A stretch of 64,000 bases of DNA, taken from the NCBI GenBank assembly GCA_015206785.1, contig JADEZQ010000002.1:95827-159826 (forward strand), read 5' to 3'. How positions within the stretch are numbered: the stretch's first letter is position 1; each line of letters opens with the position of its first letter. Positions 25,501-34,783 of the stretch are shown here, in pieces. Source of the DNA: Quinella sp. 2Q5. GTDB lineage: Bacteria; Bacillota; Negativicutes; Selenomonadales; Selenomonadaceae. The notes beneath the pieces were generated by a model, which was given only the letters and a program-made list of their open reading frames with translations, did not search any database and was not told the DNA's origin. The position numbers and the translations under genes were made by a program.

Positions 25501-26703
25501 TCATCTCCTGTTGCGCCTGTTGAAGAAGTCGGGAATTATGTTCGTGAACGAGCTGTTGGAATTTTGGCGGTTATCGTCCTGCGCGGGCTGCTGTTGAGGG
25601 CGGTTGTAGGGTTGAGGCTCTTGCGCGGGCTGAACGGGCTGACGGAACTGCGGCTGATTGGGCGGCGTCTGTCGCGGCTGATTGTATTTGGTCTGCGGCG
25701 GCGGATAAAATTTCGTCGACGGAACTTCGGGTTTGGCTTCGGCAGTTTCATCACCGAAGCGCGTGGCAATGATGGTGACGATTATAGTGTCGCCGAGGGA
25801 TTCGTCCAAGCTGACGCCCCAAATGATTTCGGCTTCGGGGTGAGCGGCTTCCTTCACGGTGGTGGAAGCTTCGTGAACTTGAATCATCGGCAACGAACTC
25901 GACCCCATGAAGTTGAGCAGGATGGCACCCGCGCTGTCAACGCCCGTTTCCAACAGCGGAGAGGCAATGGCCTTCTTGACGGCCTCGACTGCGGCGTTGT
26001 CGCCGGAGCCTTCGCCGACACCCATGAGCGCGGTACCCGCATTGCCCATGATTGATTCGACGTCGGCAAAATCCAGATTGACGATACCGGGCACAGCAAT
26101 CAAGTCCGAAATGCCTTTGACGCCCTGGCGAAGGATATCGTCGGCAATGACGAAGGCTTTGGTCATCGGCGTCTTCTTGTCGACGACCTGAAGCAGTCTG
26201 TCGTTGGGAATGGTGATTATGGCGTCGACACATTGGCGCAACTTCTCAATGCCCATGTCGGCGTTCCTCTTGCGTTTGGGGCCTTCGAATGTGAACGGGC
26301 GAGTGACTACGGCAACGGTGAGCGCGTTGACTTCGCGGGCACATTCCGCCACGACTGGTGCCGCGCCGGTGCCTGTGCCGCCGCCCATGCCCGCCGTGAT
26401 GAAGACCATGTCCGCGCCGCGCAGTGCCTCCAAGATATCATTGCGGCTTTCCTGTGCGGCACGTTCGCCGATTTCAGGACGAGCACCCGCACCTAATCCG
26501 CGCGTGAGCTTCTCGCCGATTTGCATGCGTTTGGGAGCCTTGCTCATCAACAACGCCTGTGAATCGGTGTTGACCGCAATGAAATCCACACCTTCCAAGC
26601 CCGACTCTATCATTCTGTTCACGGCGTTCGAGCCGCCGCCGCCTATGCCGATGACCTTTATCTTCGCGAACTGTTCTACTGTGTTCTCATCGAAATCAAA
26701 CAT
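25501..26703 (-). CDS. ftsZ: Cell division protein FtsZ
   Basis: 400 residues, tubulin-like GTPase that forms the division ring. [13 protein letters not shown] near residue 20, the tubulin signature [12 protein letters not shown] near residue 107 and the T7 catalytic [10 protein letters not shown] near residue 207 are all intact. A Gln/Pro-rich linker (about 325-385) leads to the conserved tail [12 protein letters not shown] that binds FtsA/ZipA-type partners. GGGAGG precedes the ATG. Unusually it is not beside ftsA or other division genes but between an amidohydrolase and a degenerate ftsZ copy. Confidence 0.97.
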   Translation of the reverse strand: MFDFDENTVEQFAKIKVIGIGGGGSNAVNRMIESGLEGVDFIAVNTDSQALLMSKAPKRMQIGEKLTRGLGAGARPEIGERAAQESRNDILEALRGADMVFITAGMGGGTGTGAAPVVAECAREVNALTVAVVTRPFTFEGPKRKRNADMGIEKLRQCVDAIITIPNDRLLQVVDKKTPMTKAFVIADDILRQGVKGISDLIAVPGIVNLDFADVESIMGNAGTALMGVGEGSGDNAAVEAVKKAIASPLLETGVDSAGAILLNFMGSSSLPMIQVHEASTTVKEAAHPEAEIIWGVSLDESLGDTIIVTIIATRFGDETAEAKPEVPSTKFYPPPQTKYNQPRQTPPNQPQFRQPVQPAQEPQPYNRPQQQPAQDDNRQNSNSSFTNIIPDFFNRRNRR

Positions 26704-26759
26704 GTGGCTTCCCTCCGTGAAAAATATTTCTAAGTAAGCGTCGCAAGCTTAGCACAGGT

Positions 26760-26784
26760 TACTGAAAAAACTTTGGTAACCGGA
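26760..26784. repeat. Inverted repeat upstream of ftsZ
   Basis: GGTTAC and GTAACC half-sites about 13 bases apart lie about 60 bp upstream of the ftsZ start. They could be a terminator-like hairpin after the amidohydrolase gene or an operator. Confidence 0.4.
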
Positions 26785-26799
26785 AAGTTTTTGGCGGCG

Positions 26800-27648
26800 T
26801 CAGATGTCGAGCAGAGCTTTAGCGTTGAGTCCGAGAATTTTATTTCGTGCGGCGTCGTCGATCGGCAGAGCGCGTATCCATTCGAGCGATGTATTTTGCG
26901 CCGTCCACGGGCTGTCCGTGCCGAAAAGAATTCTGTCCGCACCAAAAATGTCGACGAGCTTCATAAACTGCGCGGCGGTCAAAAGTTTCAGGTCGTCGGC
27001 TTGCCAATGACAATCGTTGCGCGGAATGATGTTGCCCGTCGAAAAGGCGGTGTCGATGAAAATTTCCGTGTCCGCCAAAAATTTCGGGACGTCGCTCCAG
27101 TTCTTCCAGCCGCCCATGTGAGCCGCGACGAGCTTGAGATTGCCGACGATATCCACGGCGCGACGAATCATCTGCGGCGAACACCTGACCACGCCGGGAA
27201 AGCCGATGTCCGCGCCCGCGTGCGCCACGACAATCAAATCGAGCTCGGCGGCGCGGTCGAGTATCCGAAGAAATTTCGCGTCGTCGATGTCCGTGTCTTG
27301 ATAAACGGGATGAATTTTGATACCCTTTAGCCCGAAATTTTTCACGCGGCTGAGTTCTTCGCGATAGCCCGCGCTGTCGGGGTGAATGGTGCCGAATGAA
27401 ATGATTCCGTCGTCGGCAAAACCTTCGGTCAGCGCGGCGGCGGAGACATTAATTTTTTCGACCTGACCTGTGTTCGTGGCGACCGGCAAAATCACCGACA
27501 GATTGATTCGCGCCTCGTCCATCGATTGGTACAAGCCGTTCAACGTGCCGTCCGTGAAGGGTCTGGTGCGGCTGATGTGGCTGAGCTTTTCCACGGCGGC
27601 GGCGGCGATTTTGTCGGGGAAGATGTGCGTGTGCATGTCGATAATCAC
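26800..27648 (-). CDS. Amidohydrolase-family TIM-barrel metal hydrolase
   Basis: 282 residues (COG2159-like). Metal-binding DMHTH near residue 4, KIHP near residue 111, AHAG and AHMGG near 140-173 and the late aspartate in GTDSPW near residue 246 give the complete amidohydrolase site. Members hydrolyse or decarboxylate small ring or amide compounds; the substrate cannot be told. GTG start with AAAGGAG 11-12 bases upstream. It diverges from the symporter gene 40 bp away, so the symporter may import its substrate (inference). Confidence 0.85.
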   Translation of the reverse strand: MIIDMHTHIFPDKIAAAAVEKLSHISRTRPFTDGTLNGLYQSMDEARINLSVILPVATNTGQVEKINVSAAALTEGFADDGIISFGTIHPDSAGYREELSRVKNFGLKGIKIHPVYQDTDIDDAKFLRILDRAAELDLIVVAHAGADIGFPGVVRCSPQMIRRAVDIVGNLKLVAAHMGGWKNWSDVPKFLADTEIFIDTAFSTGNIIPRNDCHWQADDLKLLTAAQFMKLVDIFGADRILFGTDSPWTAQNTSLEWIRALPIDDAARNKILGLNAKALLDI

Positions 27649-27688
27649 GGCGGGTCAACTCCTTTGAATCGTTTGGGAGGTTGCGTTA

Positions 27689-29227
27689 ATGAAGGTAGCA
27701 CTACTCGTATTGTATTTTGCAGTTTTGATTGGAATCGGTCTGTATTGCCGCAAGCACGCCACGGACGTTGACGGCTTCGTCCTCGGCGGCAGGAACGTCG
27801 GTCCTTGGCTGACGGCTTTCGCTTACGGCACGAGTTATTTTTCGGCGGTCGTATTCGTCGGCTACGCCGGTCAGTTCGGTTGGAAGTACGGCATCGCTGC
27901 GACGTGGGCGGGCATCGGCAACGCGCTGATCGGTTCGCTTATGGCGTGGTTCATTCTCGGTCGAAGGACGCGAATTATGACGCGCCACCTGGACACGGCG
28001 ACTATGCCGCAGTTCTTCGAGAAACGCTTCGGCTCGTCGGCTCTGAAGATCGGCGCGGCAATCATCATCTTCATCTTCATGATACCCTACACCGCCAGTC
28101 TTTACAACGGGCTGTCGCGGCTGTTCGGCATGGCGTTCGATATCGACTATTCCGTTTGCATTCTGCTGATGGCTGTCTTGACGGCGGTCTACGTCATCGC
28201 GGGCGGCTACATGGCGACGGCTATCAACGACTTCATTCAGGGCGTGGTTATGCTCGCGGGGATATCGGCGGTCATTTACGCGGTCATCGAATCGAAGGGC
28301 GGCTTCCTCACCGCGCTCGACGGGTTGGCTCGCGTCACCGACGAAAGCGTTTCGTCCACGCCAGGAATCTTCGCGTCGTTCTTCGGTCCCGACCCGCTGA
28401 ACCTGCTGTTCGTCGTGATTCTGACGTCTCTGGGCACATGGGGCTTGCCGCAAATGGTGCAGAAGTTCTACGCCATCAAGAACGAACAGGCTATCCAGAA
28501 GGGCACGGTCATCTCAACGCTGTTTGCGTTCGTCGTGGCGGGCGGCTGTTATTTCCTCGGCGGCTTCGGCAGATTGTTCTCCGACCAAATCGACATCAAG
28601 GCAAACGGCTTCGACTCCATCATCCCAACGATGCTTTCGGGTCTGACGGACGGAATGATCGCGCTTGTAGTGATTTTGGTGCTGTCGGCGTCAATGTCAA
28701 CGCTGTCGTCTCTGGTCATCGTCTCGGCGTCGACTTTGACGTTGGATTTGATCCGCGACAACTTCGCCCGCAACATGAGCGAGCCCGCGCAGGTCACGTT
28801 GATTCGGATTCTGGTCGTCGTGTTCATCGCGATATCGGCACTGTTGGCTTTGGTGCAATACAAAAGCTCGGTCAACTTCATCGCGCAGTTAATGGGCGTC
28901 AGCTGGGGTGCAATGGCGGGAGCCTTCCTCGCGCCGTTCATGTACGCGCTGTATGCCAAGTGGGTCACCAAGTCCGCTTGCTGGGCGTGCTTCATCTTCG
29001 GCACCGTGCTCATGGCGGCGAACATGCTGGCGCGTCCGCTGTTCCCCGCGATAATGCAGTCGCCCATCAACAGCGGCGCAATCGCAATGCTCGTCGGGCT
29101 GGTGCTCGTGCCGATTGTCAGCGCATTGACGCCCAAGCCCGATTCAAAGCTCGTGGACGACGCCTTCACCTGCTACGATGAAAAAATTCTCGTGCCGCTG
29201 TCCACCGCCCTCAACAGCGAGAAGTGA
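27689..29227 (+). CDS. Sodium:solute symporter (SSF family)
   Basis: 512 residues with about 13 hydrophobic segments. The SSF core shows GGRNVGPWLTAFAYGTSYFS near residue 31, GWKYGIAATWAG and YVIAGGYMATAINDFIQG near residue 170, as in PutP/PanF proteins that couple solute uptake to Na+. The substrate is unresolved; proline, pantothenate and other carboxylates are candidates. GGGAGG precedes the ATG. It is monocistronic, ending in a terminator at 29241-29274, and divergent from the amidohydrolase. Confidence 0.9.
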   Translation: MKVALLVLYFAVLIGIGLYCRKHATDVDGFVLGGRNVGPWLTAFAYGTSYFSAVVFVGYAGQFGWKYGIAATWAGIGNALIGSLMAWFILGRRTRIMTRHLDTATMPQFFEKRFGSSALKIGAAIIIFIFMIPYTASLYNGLSRLFGMAFDIDYSVCILLMAVLTAVYVIAGGYMATAINDFIQGVVMLAGISAVIYAVIESKGGFLTALDGLARVTDESVSSTPGIFASFFGPDPLNLLFVVILTSLGTWGLPQMVQKFYAIKNEQAIQKGTVISTLFAFVVAGGCYFLGGFGRLFSDQIDIKANGFDSIIPTMLSGLTDGMIALVVILVLSASMSTLSSLVIVSASTLTLDLIRDNFARNMSEPAQVTLIRILVVVFIAISALLALVQYKSSVNFIAQLMGVSWGAMAGAFLAPFMYALYAKWVTKSACWACFIFGTVLMAANMLARPLFPAIMQSPINSGAIAMLVGLVLVPIVSALTPKPDSKLVDDAFTCYDEKILVPLSTALNSEK

Positions 29228-29240
29228 CAAAAAAAATTTT

Positions 29241-29274
29241 CCCCGACGGTCGATTGACTGCCGGGGATTTTTTT
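29241..29274. terminator. Terminator between convergent genes
   Basis: CCCCG...GTC pairs with GAC...CGGGG (29241-29265), with ATTTTTTT to the right and an A run to the left. Confidence 0.7.
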
Positions 29275-29286
29275 GCGCCGGACAAC

Positions 29287-29847
29287 TCAAAGCTCCAGCT
29301 CGTCGGTGCGTTCGGTCATGCCGCGTATGCAAAGTTCCATCAGCACGCCGAGATCAAGCCCAAGATCGTCCGCGCCGCGCTGAATGACTTCACGGTTGCA
29401 TTTGGCGGCGAAGCGTTTGTCCTTGAATTTTTTCTTGAGGCTCTTGACGGACATGCCCGCCATCTTTTCGGGGCGCATCAGTGCATAGGCGTGGACAATG
29501 CCCGTGAGCTCGTCGACTGCGAACAGCGACTTCTGGCAATCGGTTTCGGGTTTGATGTCCGCGCCCGTCAAACCGTAGCCGTGCGAAATTATCGTGGTGA
29601 TGTCGTCGTCGCTTATGCCTTCGGGCTCCAAAAGTTCGCGGACGTGTTGGCAATGTTCGTCGGGAAATTTTTCGAAGTCCACGTCGTGCAGATAGCCAAT
29701 TGCCGACCAATGTTCCTTGTCCGCGCCGAAATGTTCAGCCAGCGCACCCATTGCCCCGCTGACTGCCGCCGCGTGCACAAACAGATGCGGCTCGGTCACG
29801 TGCTTGCGCAGAATCTCCCGCGCCCGTTCCAATGTCAATGTGCTCAA
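29287..29847 (-). CDS. HD-domain hydrolase
   Basis: About 186 residues. HD-superfamily metal phosphohydrolase: HAAAVSGAMGALAEHFG near residue 20, then the HD pair in IGYLHDVDFEKFPDEHCQH near residue 45 and ISHGYG near residue 80. Such stand-alone HDIG proteins hydrolyse nucleotides or other phosphoesters. The exact start is uncertain: several TTG codons follow GGAGGGA and 29847 gives the best spacing. Convergent with the symporter gene. Confidence 0.82.
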   Translation of the reverse strand: MSTLTLERAREILRKHVTEPHLFVHAAAVSGAMGALAEHFGADKEHWSAIGYLHDVDFEKFPDEHCQHVRELLEPEGISDDDITTIISHGYGLTGADIKPETDCQKSLFAVDELTGIVHAYALMRPEKMAGMSVKSLKKKFKDKRFAAKCNREVIQRGADDLGLDLGVLMELCIRGMTERTDELEL

Positions 29848-29916
29848 AGCCAATCCCTCCAAAAATTTTTACAGCGCGTATGATAGCGAATCAACCGCCC
29901 GATGTAAAGCGGCAAC

Positions 29917-29950
29917 AAAAAAGACGGAGGTTGGGGACCTCCGCCTTTTT
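29917..29950 (-). terminator. Terminator of the candidate ncRNA
   Basis: CGGAGGT (29925-29931) pairs with ACCTCCG (29937-29943). T runs flank both sides; the minus-strand transcript is the one that needs it. Confidence 0.7.
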
Positions 29951-30091
29951 AGTTCGTGGTAACCGATTCAGCTAGTCATATCTCACCTTCTTTTTGCGTG
30001 TGCTTGGTGGGCACCGCAAGGTATTTGCCGCCGACCAAGCTGCGGGGACAGCCCTTCGGCACTGTGGCGTTTATTTTGTTTAATGGGATCG
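29917..30091 (-). ncRNA. Candidate 6S RNA
   Basis: A 175-nt transcript is predicted from a TATAAT box (30103-30098, minus strand) to an intrinsic terminator (CGGAGGT/ACCTCCG, T run 29922-29917). The middle is highly paired: GCTTGGT with ACCAAGC encloses GGCGGCAA/TTGCGGTGCC. The stretch GGGCTGTCCCCGCAGC resembles the GGGCCAGTCCCC side of the E. coli 6S central bubble. Size, position and structure fit 6S RNA; the -35 box is weak and the family call is inference. Confidence 0.45.
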
Positions 30092-30267
30092 ACGGGGATT
30101 ATATTCGAAGATCATTAGAGGTTAGTTAGAACGAAGTATTCTTTCGCTCCGAAAATCTTCTCCTGACCCGCGCCGTAACTGTAGCAGAAAAGCCCATCGT
30201 TTGCAAGCCGCGGTTCAAAAATTTTTCAGCTGCGGGGAAAAAATATTGTATTCACGGCGCGGCGGGC

Positions 30268-30296
30268 TTGAAAAACTTTGGCGCGCCGAATATAAT
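30268..30296 (+). promoter_or_regulatory. Promoter of the malic enzyme gene
   Basis: TTGAAA (30268-30273), 17-bp spacer, TATAAT (30291-30296), 46 bases before the GTG start. The stretch 30104-30267 has no other recognised feature. Confidence 0.8.
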
Positions 30297-30342
30297 AACC
30301 CGCGGTTATCAACAGCAAGACAGCTCGAAAGGATGAATTTCA

Positions 30343-31578
30343 GTGGCAAACGTTGACAAGGAAGCACTCGCCCTGCATCGGGCTCATCGTGGCAAGCTCG
30401 AAGTCAAAAGCAAAGTTCCGCTCACGACTGCCTACGATTTGACTTTGGCGTATACGCCGGGCGTCGCGGCTCCCTGTCTAGAGATTAAAGACAACCCCGA
30501 CAAAATTTATGATTACACCAACCGCGGCAATCTCGTCGCAGTCGTCACCAACGGCACGGCGGTGCTTGGTTTGGGTGATATCGGCGCGGGCGCGGGTCTG
30601 CCCGTCATGGAGGGCAAGGCGATTCTGTTCAAGGGCTTTGCCGGTGTGGACGCCATTCCCATTTGCCTGAACACCAAGAGCGTGCCCGAAATCATCAAGA
30701 CGATTCAGCTTATGGCTCCGTCGTTTGGCGGCATCAACCTTGAGGACATCAAGGCTCCCGAATGCTTCGACATTGAACACGCGCTCAAAGACAGCGTCGA
30801 TATTCCCGTCTTCCACGACGACCAACACGGCACGGCAATCGTCGTGGCTGCGGCTCTGATTAATGCGTTGCGGCTCGTCGGCAAGAAGTTCGAGGACATC
30901 AAAGTCGTCGTCAACGGCGCGGGCGCGGCCGGTATGGCGATAACCTACCTGATTCAGAAGATGGGCGCGAAAAACGTTATGCTGTGCGATTCGACGGGCG
31001 CAATTTACGAAGGTCGCGGCAAGGGCATGAATCCCTACAAAGACCAAATCGCCGCCGTCACCAACTTCGACAAGGAAGCCGGTCAGCTCGTCGACGTCAT
31101 TCCAGGCGCGGATGTTTTTATCGGCGTGTCGAAGGCGAATCTTTTGACGGCGGAGATGGTCAAGACGATGAACCGCGACGCGATAATTTTGGCGATGGCG
31201 AATCCCGTCCCCGAAATTATGCCCGACGTCGCCAAAGCCGCGGGTGCTCGCGTCGTCGCCACGGGTCGCAGTGATTTCCCCAACCAGGTGAACAATCTGC
31301 TCGCCTTCCCCGGAATTTTCCGCGGCGCGTTGGATGTTCGCGCAACCGACGTCAACGAGAAGATGAAGATTGCCGCGGCTTATGCAATCGCCTCGCTGGT
31401 CAGTGCCGACGAACTCGACGAAGACCACGTCATCACCACGCCGTTCGATGAGCGCGTCGCGCCTGCCGTTGCCGCAGCCGTCGCCAAAGCCGCGCAAGAT
31501 TCCGGCGTCGCCCGCAACATGACAATCACCCCCGAAGACGTCGCTCAGCATACGCGCGATCTCCTCGGCTTGAAGTAA
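30343..31578 (+). CDS. Malic enzyme (NAD(P)-dependent)
   Basis: 411 residues, the short bacterial form; oxidatively decarboxylates malate to pyruvate. The substrate-binding [12 protein letters not shown] near residue 37, the lysine in [12 protein letters not shown] near residue 85, the metal-binding FHDDQHGTA near residue 158 and the nucleotide fold [11 protein letters not shown] near residue 188 are intact. GTG start with GAAAGGATG about 8 bases upstream. Followed closely by tRNA-Arg, which probably rides on the same transcript. Confidence 0.94.
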   Translation: MANVDKEALALHRAHRGKLEVKSKVPLTTAYDLTLAYTPGVAAPCLEIKDNPDKIYDYTNRGNLVAVVTNGTAVLGLGDIGAGAGLPVMEGKAILFKGFAGVDAIPICLNTKSVPEIIKTIQLMAPSFGGINLEDIKAPECFDIEHALKDSVDIPVFHDDQHGTAIVVAAALINALRLVGKKFEDIKVVVNGAGAAGMAITYLIQKMGAKNVMLCDSTGAIYEGRGKGMNPYKDQIAAVTNFDKEAGQLVDVIPGADVFIGVSKANLLTAEMVKTMNRDAIILAMANPVPEIMPDVAKAAGARVVATGRSDFPNQVNNLLAFPGIFRGALDVRATDVNEKMKIAAAYAIASLVSADELDEDHVITTPFDERVAPAVAAAVAKAAQDSGVARNMTITPEDVAQHTRDLLGLK

Positions 31579-31585
31579 TTCGTTC

Positions 31586-31660
31586 GTGCTCGTAGTCCAG
31601 TGGATAGGACGCAAGCCTCCGGAGCTTGAAGCGTGGGTTCGACTCCCGCCGAGCACACCA
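31586..31660 (+). tRNA. tRNA-Arg(CCG)
   Basis: Acceptor GTGCTCG/CGAGCAC, anticodon loop CTCCGGA giving CCG, and encoded CCA. It lies 7 bases after the malic enzyme stop. Confidence 0.94.
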
Positions 31661-31673
31661 ATCAAAAAAATTC

Positions 31674-31703
31674 AGCGGTTCCGAATGTCGGAGCCGCTTT
31701 TAA
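31674..31703 (+). terminator. Terminator after tRNA-Arg
   Basis: AGCGGTTCCG pairs with CGGAGCCGCT (31674-31698) around a short loop, followed by TTTTAAATTT. Confidence 0.75.
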
Positions 31704-31708
31704 ATTTG

Positions 31709-32251
31709 TCACCAGTCGTATTGTGCGCCGACGAACGGACCGCTCAGCGTGAAGGATGTCGGCTCGGAGCCGCGGCGCAGTTTGAAGCTGATTCGACGCC
31801 AGCCCGCGCTCAACGAAAAATTTTTCTGCGGGAAATATTTCAAGCCCGACTCAAAGTCCGTGAAGTGCCCGCGGTGCCCCAACGTCATGCCCGAAAACTG
31901 AACGGCGACTTCCAGCCGCGGACGAATGCGCGCGTACACCTTGAAGCCGACGCTCGGCTCTGCGGCAAAACTTCCGTGGCAGGCGACGCCGTTGACCGCG
32001 ACGTGCCAATCGATTCCGCTGCCCATCAACGCGATGATTTGGCGGTCGAGCTTGAGCTTGAAAAAATTTTCCGAGGTGTCGCGGCGAATCCAATCGAGCG
32101 TGACGTTTCGATAGCGCAGAATGATTTCGGGCGCGGCGTCGTCGGCGAAGAGGCGGGTCTGTGCGCTGAAGTCGTATGTCGTTGGCGGAACGTATTGCGC
32201 GTGAGCCGTACCCGTCAACATCAGCGCGAAGGCAATCACAAGCGCACGCAT
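31709..32251 (-). CDS. Exported beta-rich protein, possible outer-membrane barrel
   Basis: 180 residues. Signal peptide MRALVIAFALMLTGTAHA with cleavage at AHA-QY. The mature part alternates polar and hydrophobic residues in short strands (IILRYRNVTLDWIRRD, KVYARIRPRLEVAVQF, FSLSAGWRRISFKLRR) and ends GAQYDW with a terminal aromatic, as in outer-membrane barrels recognised by BamA. No named family. It abuts the next upstream exported protein gene (1 base), suggesting a shared envelope role. Confidence 0.65.
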   Translation of the reverse strand: MRALVIAFALMLTGTAHAQYVPPTTYDFSAQTRLFADDAAPEIILRYRNVTLDWIRRDTSENFFKLKLDRQIIALMGSGIDWHVAVNGVACHGSFAAEPSVGFKVYARIRPRLEVAVQFSGMTLGHRGHFTDFESGLKYFPQKNFSLSAGWRRISFKLRRGSEPTSFTLSGPFVGAQYDW

Positions 32252-33133
32252 TCAGAACAGCTTGCCACCGCTGCCGAGACCGAAACCCTTCGGCACGAAA
32301 GATTTGTCGCTCTTGCCCTTGATGACGACGCGGTCGACGTACTTGTTGACGCGCTTGGCGATGCGTTTGGCACTGTCCTCAACCGATTCGATGTAAGCTT
32401 GCTCCCAAACGTTGTCGTAGCCTTTGCGCGGGCTGTGATGTTTGACTGCCTGCCCGATGAAATTTTCCTGCCAGAGGATTTGACCGGTCGCGGCGTCAAT
32501 GAACTGCATGCTGACGACGGTATTGAGCGCGGTGCGTTTGGTGACGTCCAACATGCTGCCGAAGCCGAGGAGCCCGACGCCCGTTCCCACGCGCCGCAAA
32601 GTTTTGTCGCGGTCGCTGTTGCCGCTGCCGCCGAAATTCAATCCGCCGCCGACAACGCCGGCAATCGTGCTGATGGTTTTGTCTTCGACTTTGGTCGCGC
32701 CGATGCCGAGCACCTCACAGCGCACGACGAATCGCGCACCGTTGGCAAGGTAGGCTTCGGGGTTGAAGTCGTCGGCAGTCGCGGAAGGTCGCGGCATTTC
32801 CACGGCGTCGAATATCAACAGCTCGCCGATGTTTTCCGCGGGATTGGTCGCGTCGGCAACAGTGTCGTCGTCCGCAATCAGCTCTTCGGTCTGCGGTTCA
32901 AAGTCGCCCGCGGTCTTCGAGTCCACGACGTCTATCAGCTTCTTCTCGGTGAGCCTGTCGCCCAAAAAAATTTCGAGGCTCTGCGCGGGGTTGAGCTCCT
33001 TGTAGCGCGACGTGTTGATTATTTCCAGGGCGATCTTGATGCGGTCCTCTTCGGGCAGCCCGTTGTCTTTGGCGGACGCCGCGCCCGTCATCATCAGCAA
33101 CATCGCCAGGCACAGCAAAAAAAATTTTCTCAT
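32252..33133 (-). CDS. Exported protein of unknown function
   Basis: 293 residues from ATG 33133 (GGAGG about 7 bases upstream). Signal peptide MRKFFLLCLAMLLMMTGAAS is followed by a soluble domain with LEIFLGDRLTEKKLIDVVD, VVRCEVLGIGATKV, a Gly-rich VVGGGLNFGGSG patch and NTVVSMQFIDAATGQILW. The last block resembles periplasmic CsgG-like or surface-assembly proteins, but no lipobox is present and the similarity is weak. Followed immediately by the candidate barrel protein. Confidence 0.6.
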   Translation of the reverse strand: MRKFFLLCLAMLLMMTGAASAKDNGLPEEDRIKIALEIINTSRYKELNPAQSLEIFLGDRLTEKKLIDVVDSKTAGDFEPQTEELIADDDTVADATNPAENIGELLIFDAVEMPRPSATADDFNPEAYLANGARFVVRCEVLGIGATKVEDKTISTIAGVVGGGLNFGGSGNSDRDKTLRRVGTGVGLLGFGSMLDVTKRTALNTVVSMQFIDAATGQILWQENFIGQAVKHHSPRKGYDNVWEQAYIESVEDSAKRIAKRVNKYVDRVVIKGKSDKSFVPKGFGLGSGGKLF

Positions 33134-33181
33134 CGTGCAACCTCCAAAACGTTTTCCGCGATTATACATCAGCCGCCGCCC

Positions 33182-33207
33182 AAAAAAAATCCCCCGACAT
33201 CAGCCGA
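33182..33207 (-). terminator. Terminator overlapping the OGT stop codon
   Basis: On the minus strand CCCTCGGC pairs with GTCGGGGG around a TGAT loop, followed by eight T. The left arm includes the last codons of the OGT gene. Confidence 0.75.
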
Positions 33208-34783
33208 GGGAAATTTTTTCGTCGTGCAGAATTATTCGGAACGCCGCCTCAACCGCGCGGACGTATGCCGTCGAGTTCATCAGCGGGGAACGTTTCATCA
33301 TGCCGCGAAGATTTTTCCGCAGATCAACGAGCCGTTGCCAATCACCGGTCAACGAGACCGCGCGCCTGATGTAGTCGCCCAACGAGCCGACAGCCAAGTC
33401 GCTGAGCCCGACGTTCGATAGAATGCTCAAGCCGAAGCGCGTGCCGTGACGGTTGCCGTACATGCTGACGACCGGCACGCCCATGAACAGAGCCTCGCAG
33501 GTGGTGACGCCGCCGGTGTATGGAAAGGTGTCCAGCGCAATGTCGACGTCGGCATAATCTGCGGCGTGGTTCGCAGTGAACGGACGCATTTCCAAACGCG
33601 CGGGGTCGATGCCGTGGCGTTGAAGTCTGTTGCTGACGAATTGCCGTCCGTCCTCCGTGTTGAAGATGCGGTGCTTGAGCAGCAGACGACTTTGCGGCAC
33701 GAGTTGCAGAATTTTTGACCAGGCGAACAGAATTTGGTCGGTGACCTTGCCGAACTGATTAAAGCTGCCGAACGTGACGTATCCCTTCGACATGCAGGGC
33801 GGCGCAGTGACGTCGAGCTTGAGCGGGCAATTGTAGCAGAAGTGCGTTTGCGGCAGAATGATAATTTTCTCCGTGAAGAACGCACGCATTGAGTGAGCGT
33901 CGCCCGCGCAGTGAACGTCCGACAGAAAATAATCGATGGCGTCGAGCCCCGTTGAATTCATGTAGCCGAGCCCGCTGACTTGCACCGAGGCAGGACGATG
34001 AGCCGCCACGCGCAAGCGATTATCTTTCGTGTGACCGCCCAGATCAAAGAGTATGTCAATCTCGTCGGCGCGAATGACTTCGGCAGCCGCCGCGTCCGTC
34101 AAGTTCGCGATATCTCGCCAGCCGTCCGCAATGTCGCGCAGATGTTGAGTGACCACGTCGCTTTCGGTCGACGACGAGTAGAAGTACGTCGCGAAAAAAT
34201 TTTTATCCAGCTCCGTGAGCAACGCCCAGCTCCACGCCATAGCCACGTGCCATTGAAAATCGGCGGACAGGAACCCGACGCGAATTCTGCGGTGGTCGTA
34301 GAATTTCCGCGCGTAGGGGACGATGTCCGCCGAAAAATTTTTGTAGTCGTCATAGAGCTTGGCGAAGTCCGTGGCGGTGAAAGTGTCCGCGCTGTTGGCA
34401 GCGAAGATGGCGTTGCTGATTTCGGTGCAGGATTTTAAGCCGCCGCCTTCAAGCCGAGCCGCTCGCCGAAAACTTTCCACCGCCGCAGGAATTTTCCCCA
34501 GCTCCCGATTCACCGAGCCGAACAAGCTGAGCGCGTCCGCCATCAAAATTTTTTCGTCGGGGCGATTGGGATTCAGCCGCGGCAACAATTTCTTCAGCGC
34601 GACGTCCTCTTTGGCGTACTCGCCGCTTTCGCGATAGACGTACGCCTCCAGCAGAAAAGATTTCTTCCAGTGCGGTGCGGCAGTTTCAATGTCGCGCAGG
34701 ATGTTCAACGCCGCGCCGAAATTTTTTGCCTTGTAGAGCTTGAGAGCCTCCTCATACCGCTGCAAGATGTCCACGCCGTTCAC
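33200..34783 (-). CDS. TPR-containing GT41 (OGT/SPINDLY-like) glycosyltransferase
   Basis: 527 residues. Residues 1 to about 125 form TPR-like helices; the rest is the GT41 catalytic region: RVGFLSADFQWHVAMAW near residue 168, DLGGHTKDNRLRVAAHRPAS near 245, GYMNSTGLDAIDYFLSD near 273, and the UDP-binding FPYTGGVTTCEALFMGVPVV near 427. GT41 enzymes add GlcNAc or another sugar to Ser/Thr of proteins; bacterial members modify flagellin, pili or adhesins. GTG start overlaps the stop of the ChW gene by 4 bases. An exported GH84 O-GlcNAcase is encoded at 17523-18953. Confidence 0.9.
   Translation of the reverse strand: MNGVDILQRYEEALKLYKAKNFGAALNILRDIETAAPHWKKSFLLEAYVYRESGEYAKEDVALKKLLPRLNPNRPDEKILMADALSLFGSVNRELGKIPAAVESFRRAARLEGGGLKSCTEISNAIFAANSADTFTATDFAKLYDDYKNFSADIVPYARKFYDHRRIRVGFLSADFQWHVAMAWSWALLTELDKNFFATYFYSSSTESDVVTQHLRDIADGWRDIANLTDAAAAEVIRADEIDILFDLGGHTKDNRLRVAAHRPASVQVSGLGYMNSTGLDAIDYFLSDVHCAGDAHSMRAFFTEKIIILPQTHFCYNCPLKLDVTAPPCMSKGYVTFGSFNQFGKVTDQILFAWSKILQLVPQSRLLLKHRIFNTEDGRQFVSNRLQRHGIDPARLEMRPFTANHAADYADVDIALDTFPYTGGVTTCEALFMGVPVVSMYGNRHGTRFGLSILSNVGLSDLAVGSLGDYIRRAVSLTGDWQRLVDLRKNLRGMMKRSPLMNSTAYVRAVEAAFRIILHDEKISLG

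Noticed and set aside
30081..30260. Plus-strand tmRNA, suggested by GGGATCGACGGGGATT
   Set aside because: No tag reading frame, no T-loop and no CCA end follow within the needed distance.
31586..33421. Long plus-strand ORF over 31586-33421
   Set aside because: It covers a tRNA and runs antisense to two exported protein genes with signal peptides; it is a shadow of their codon bias.
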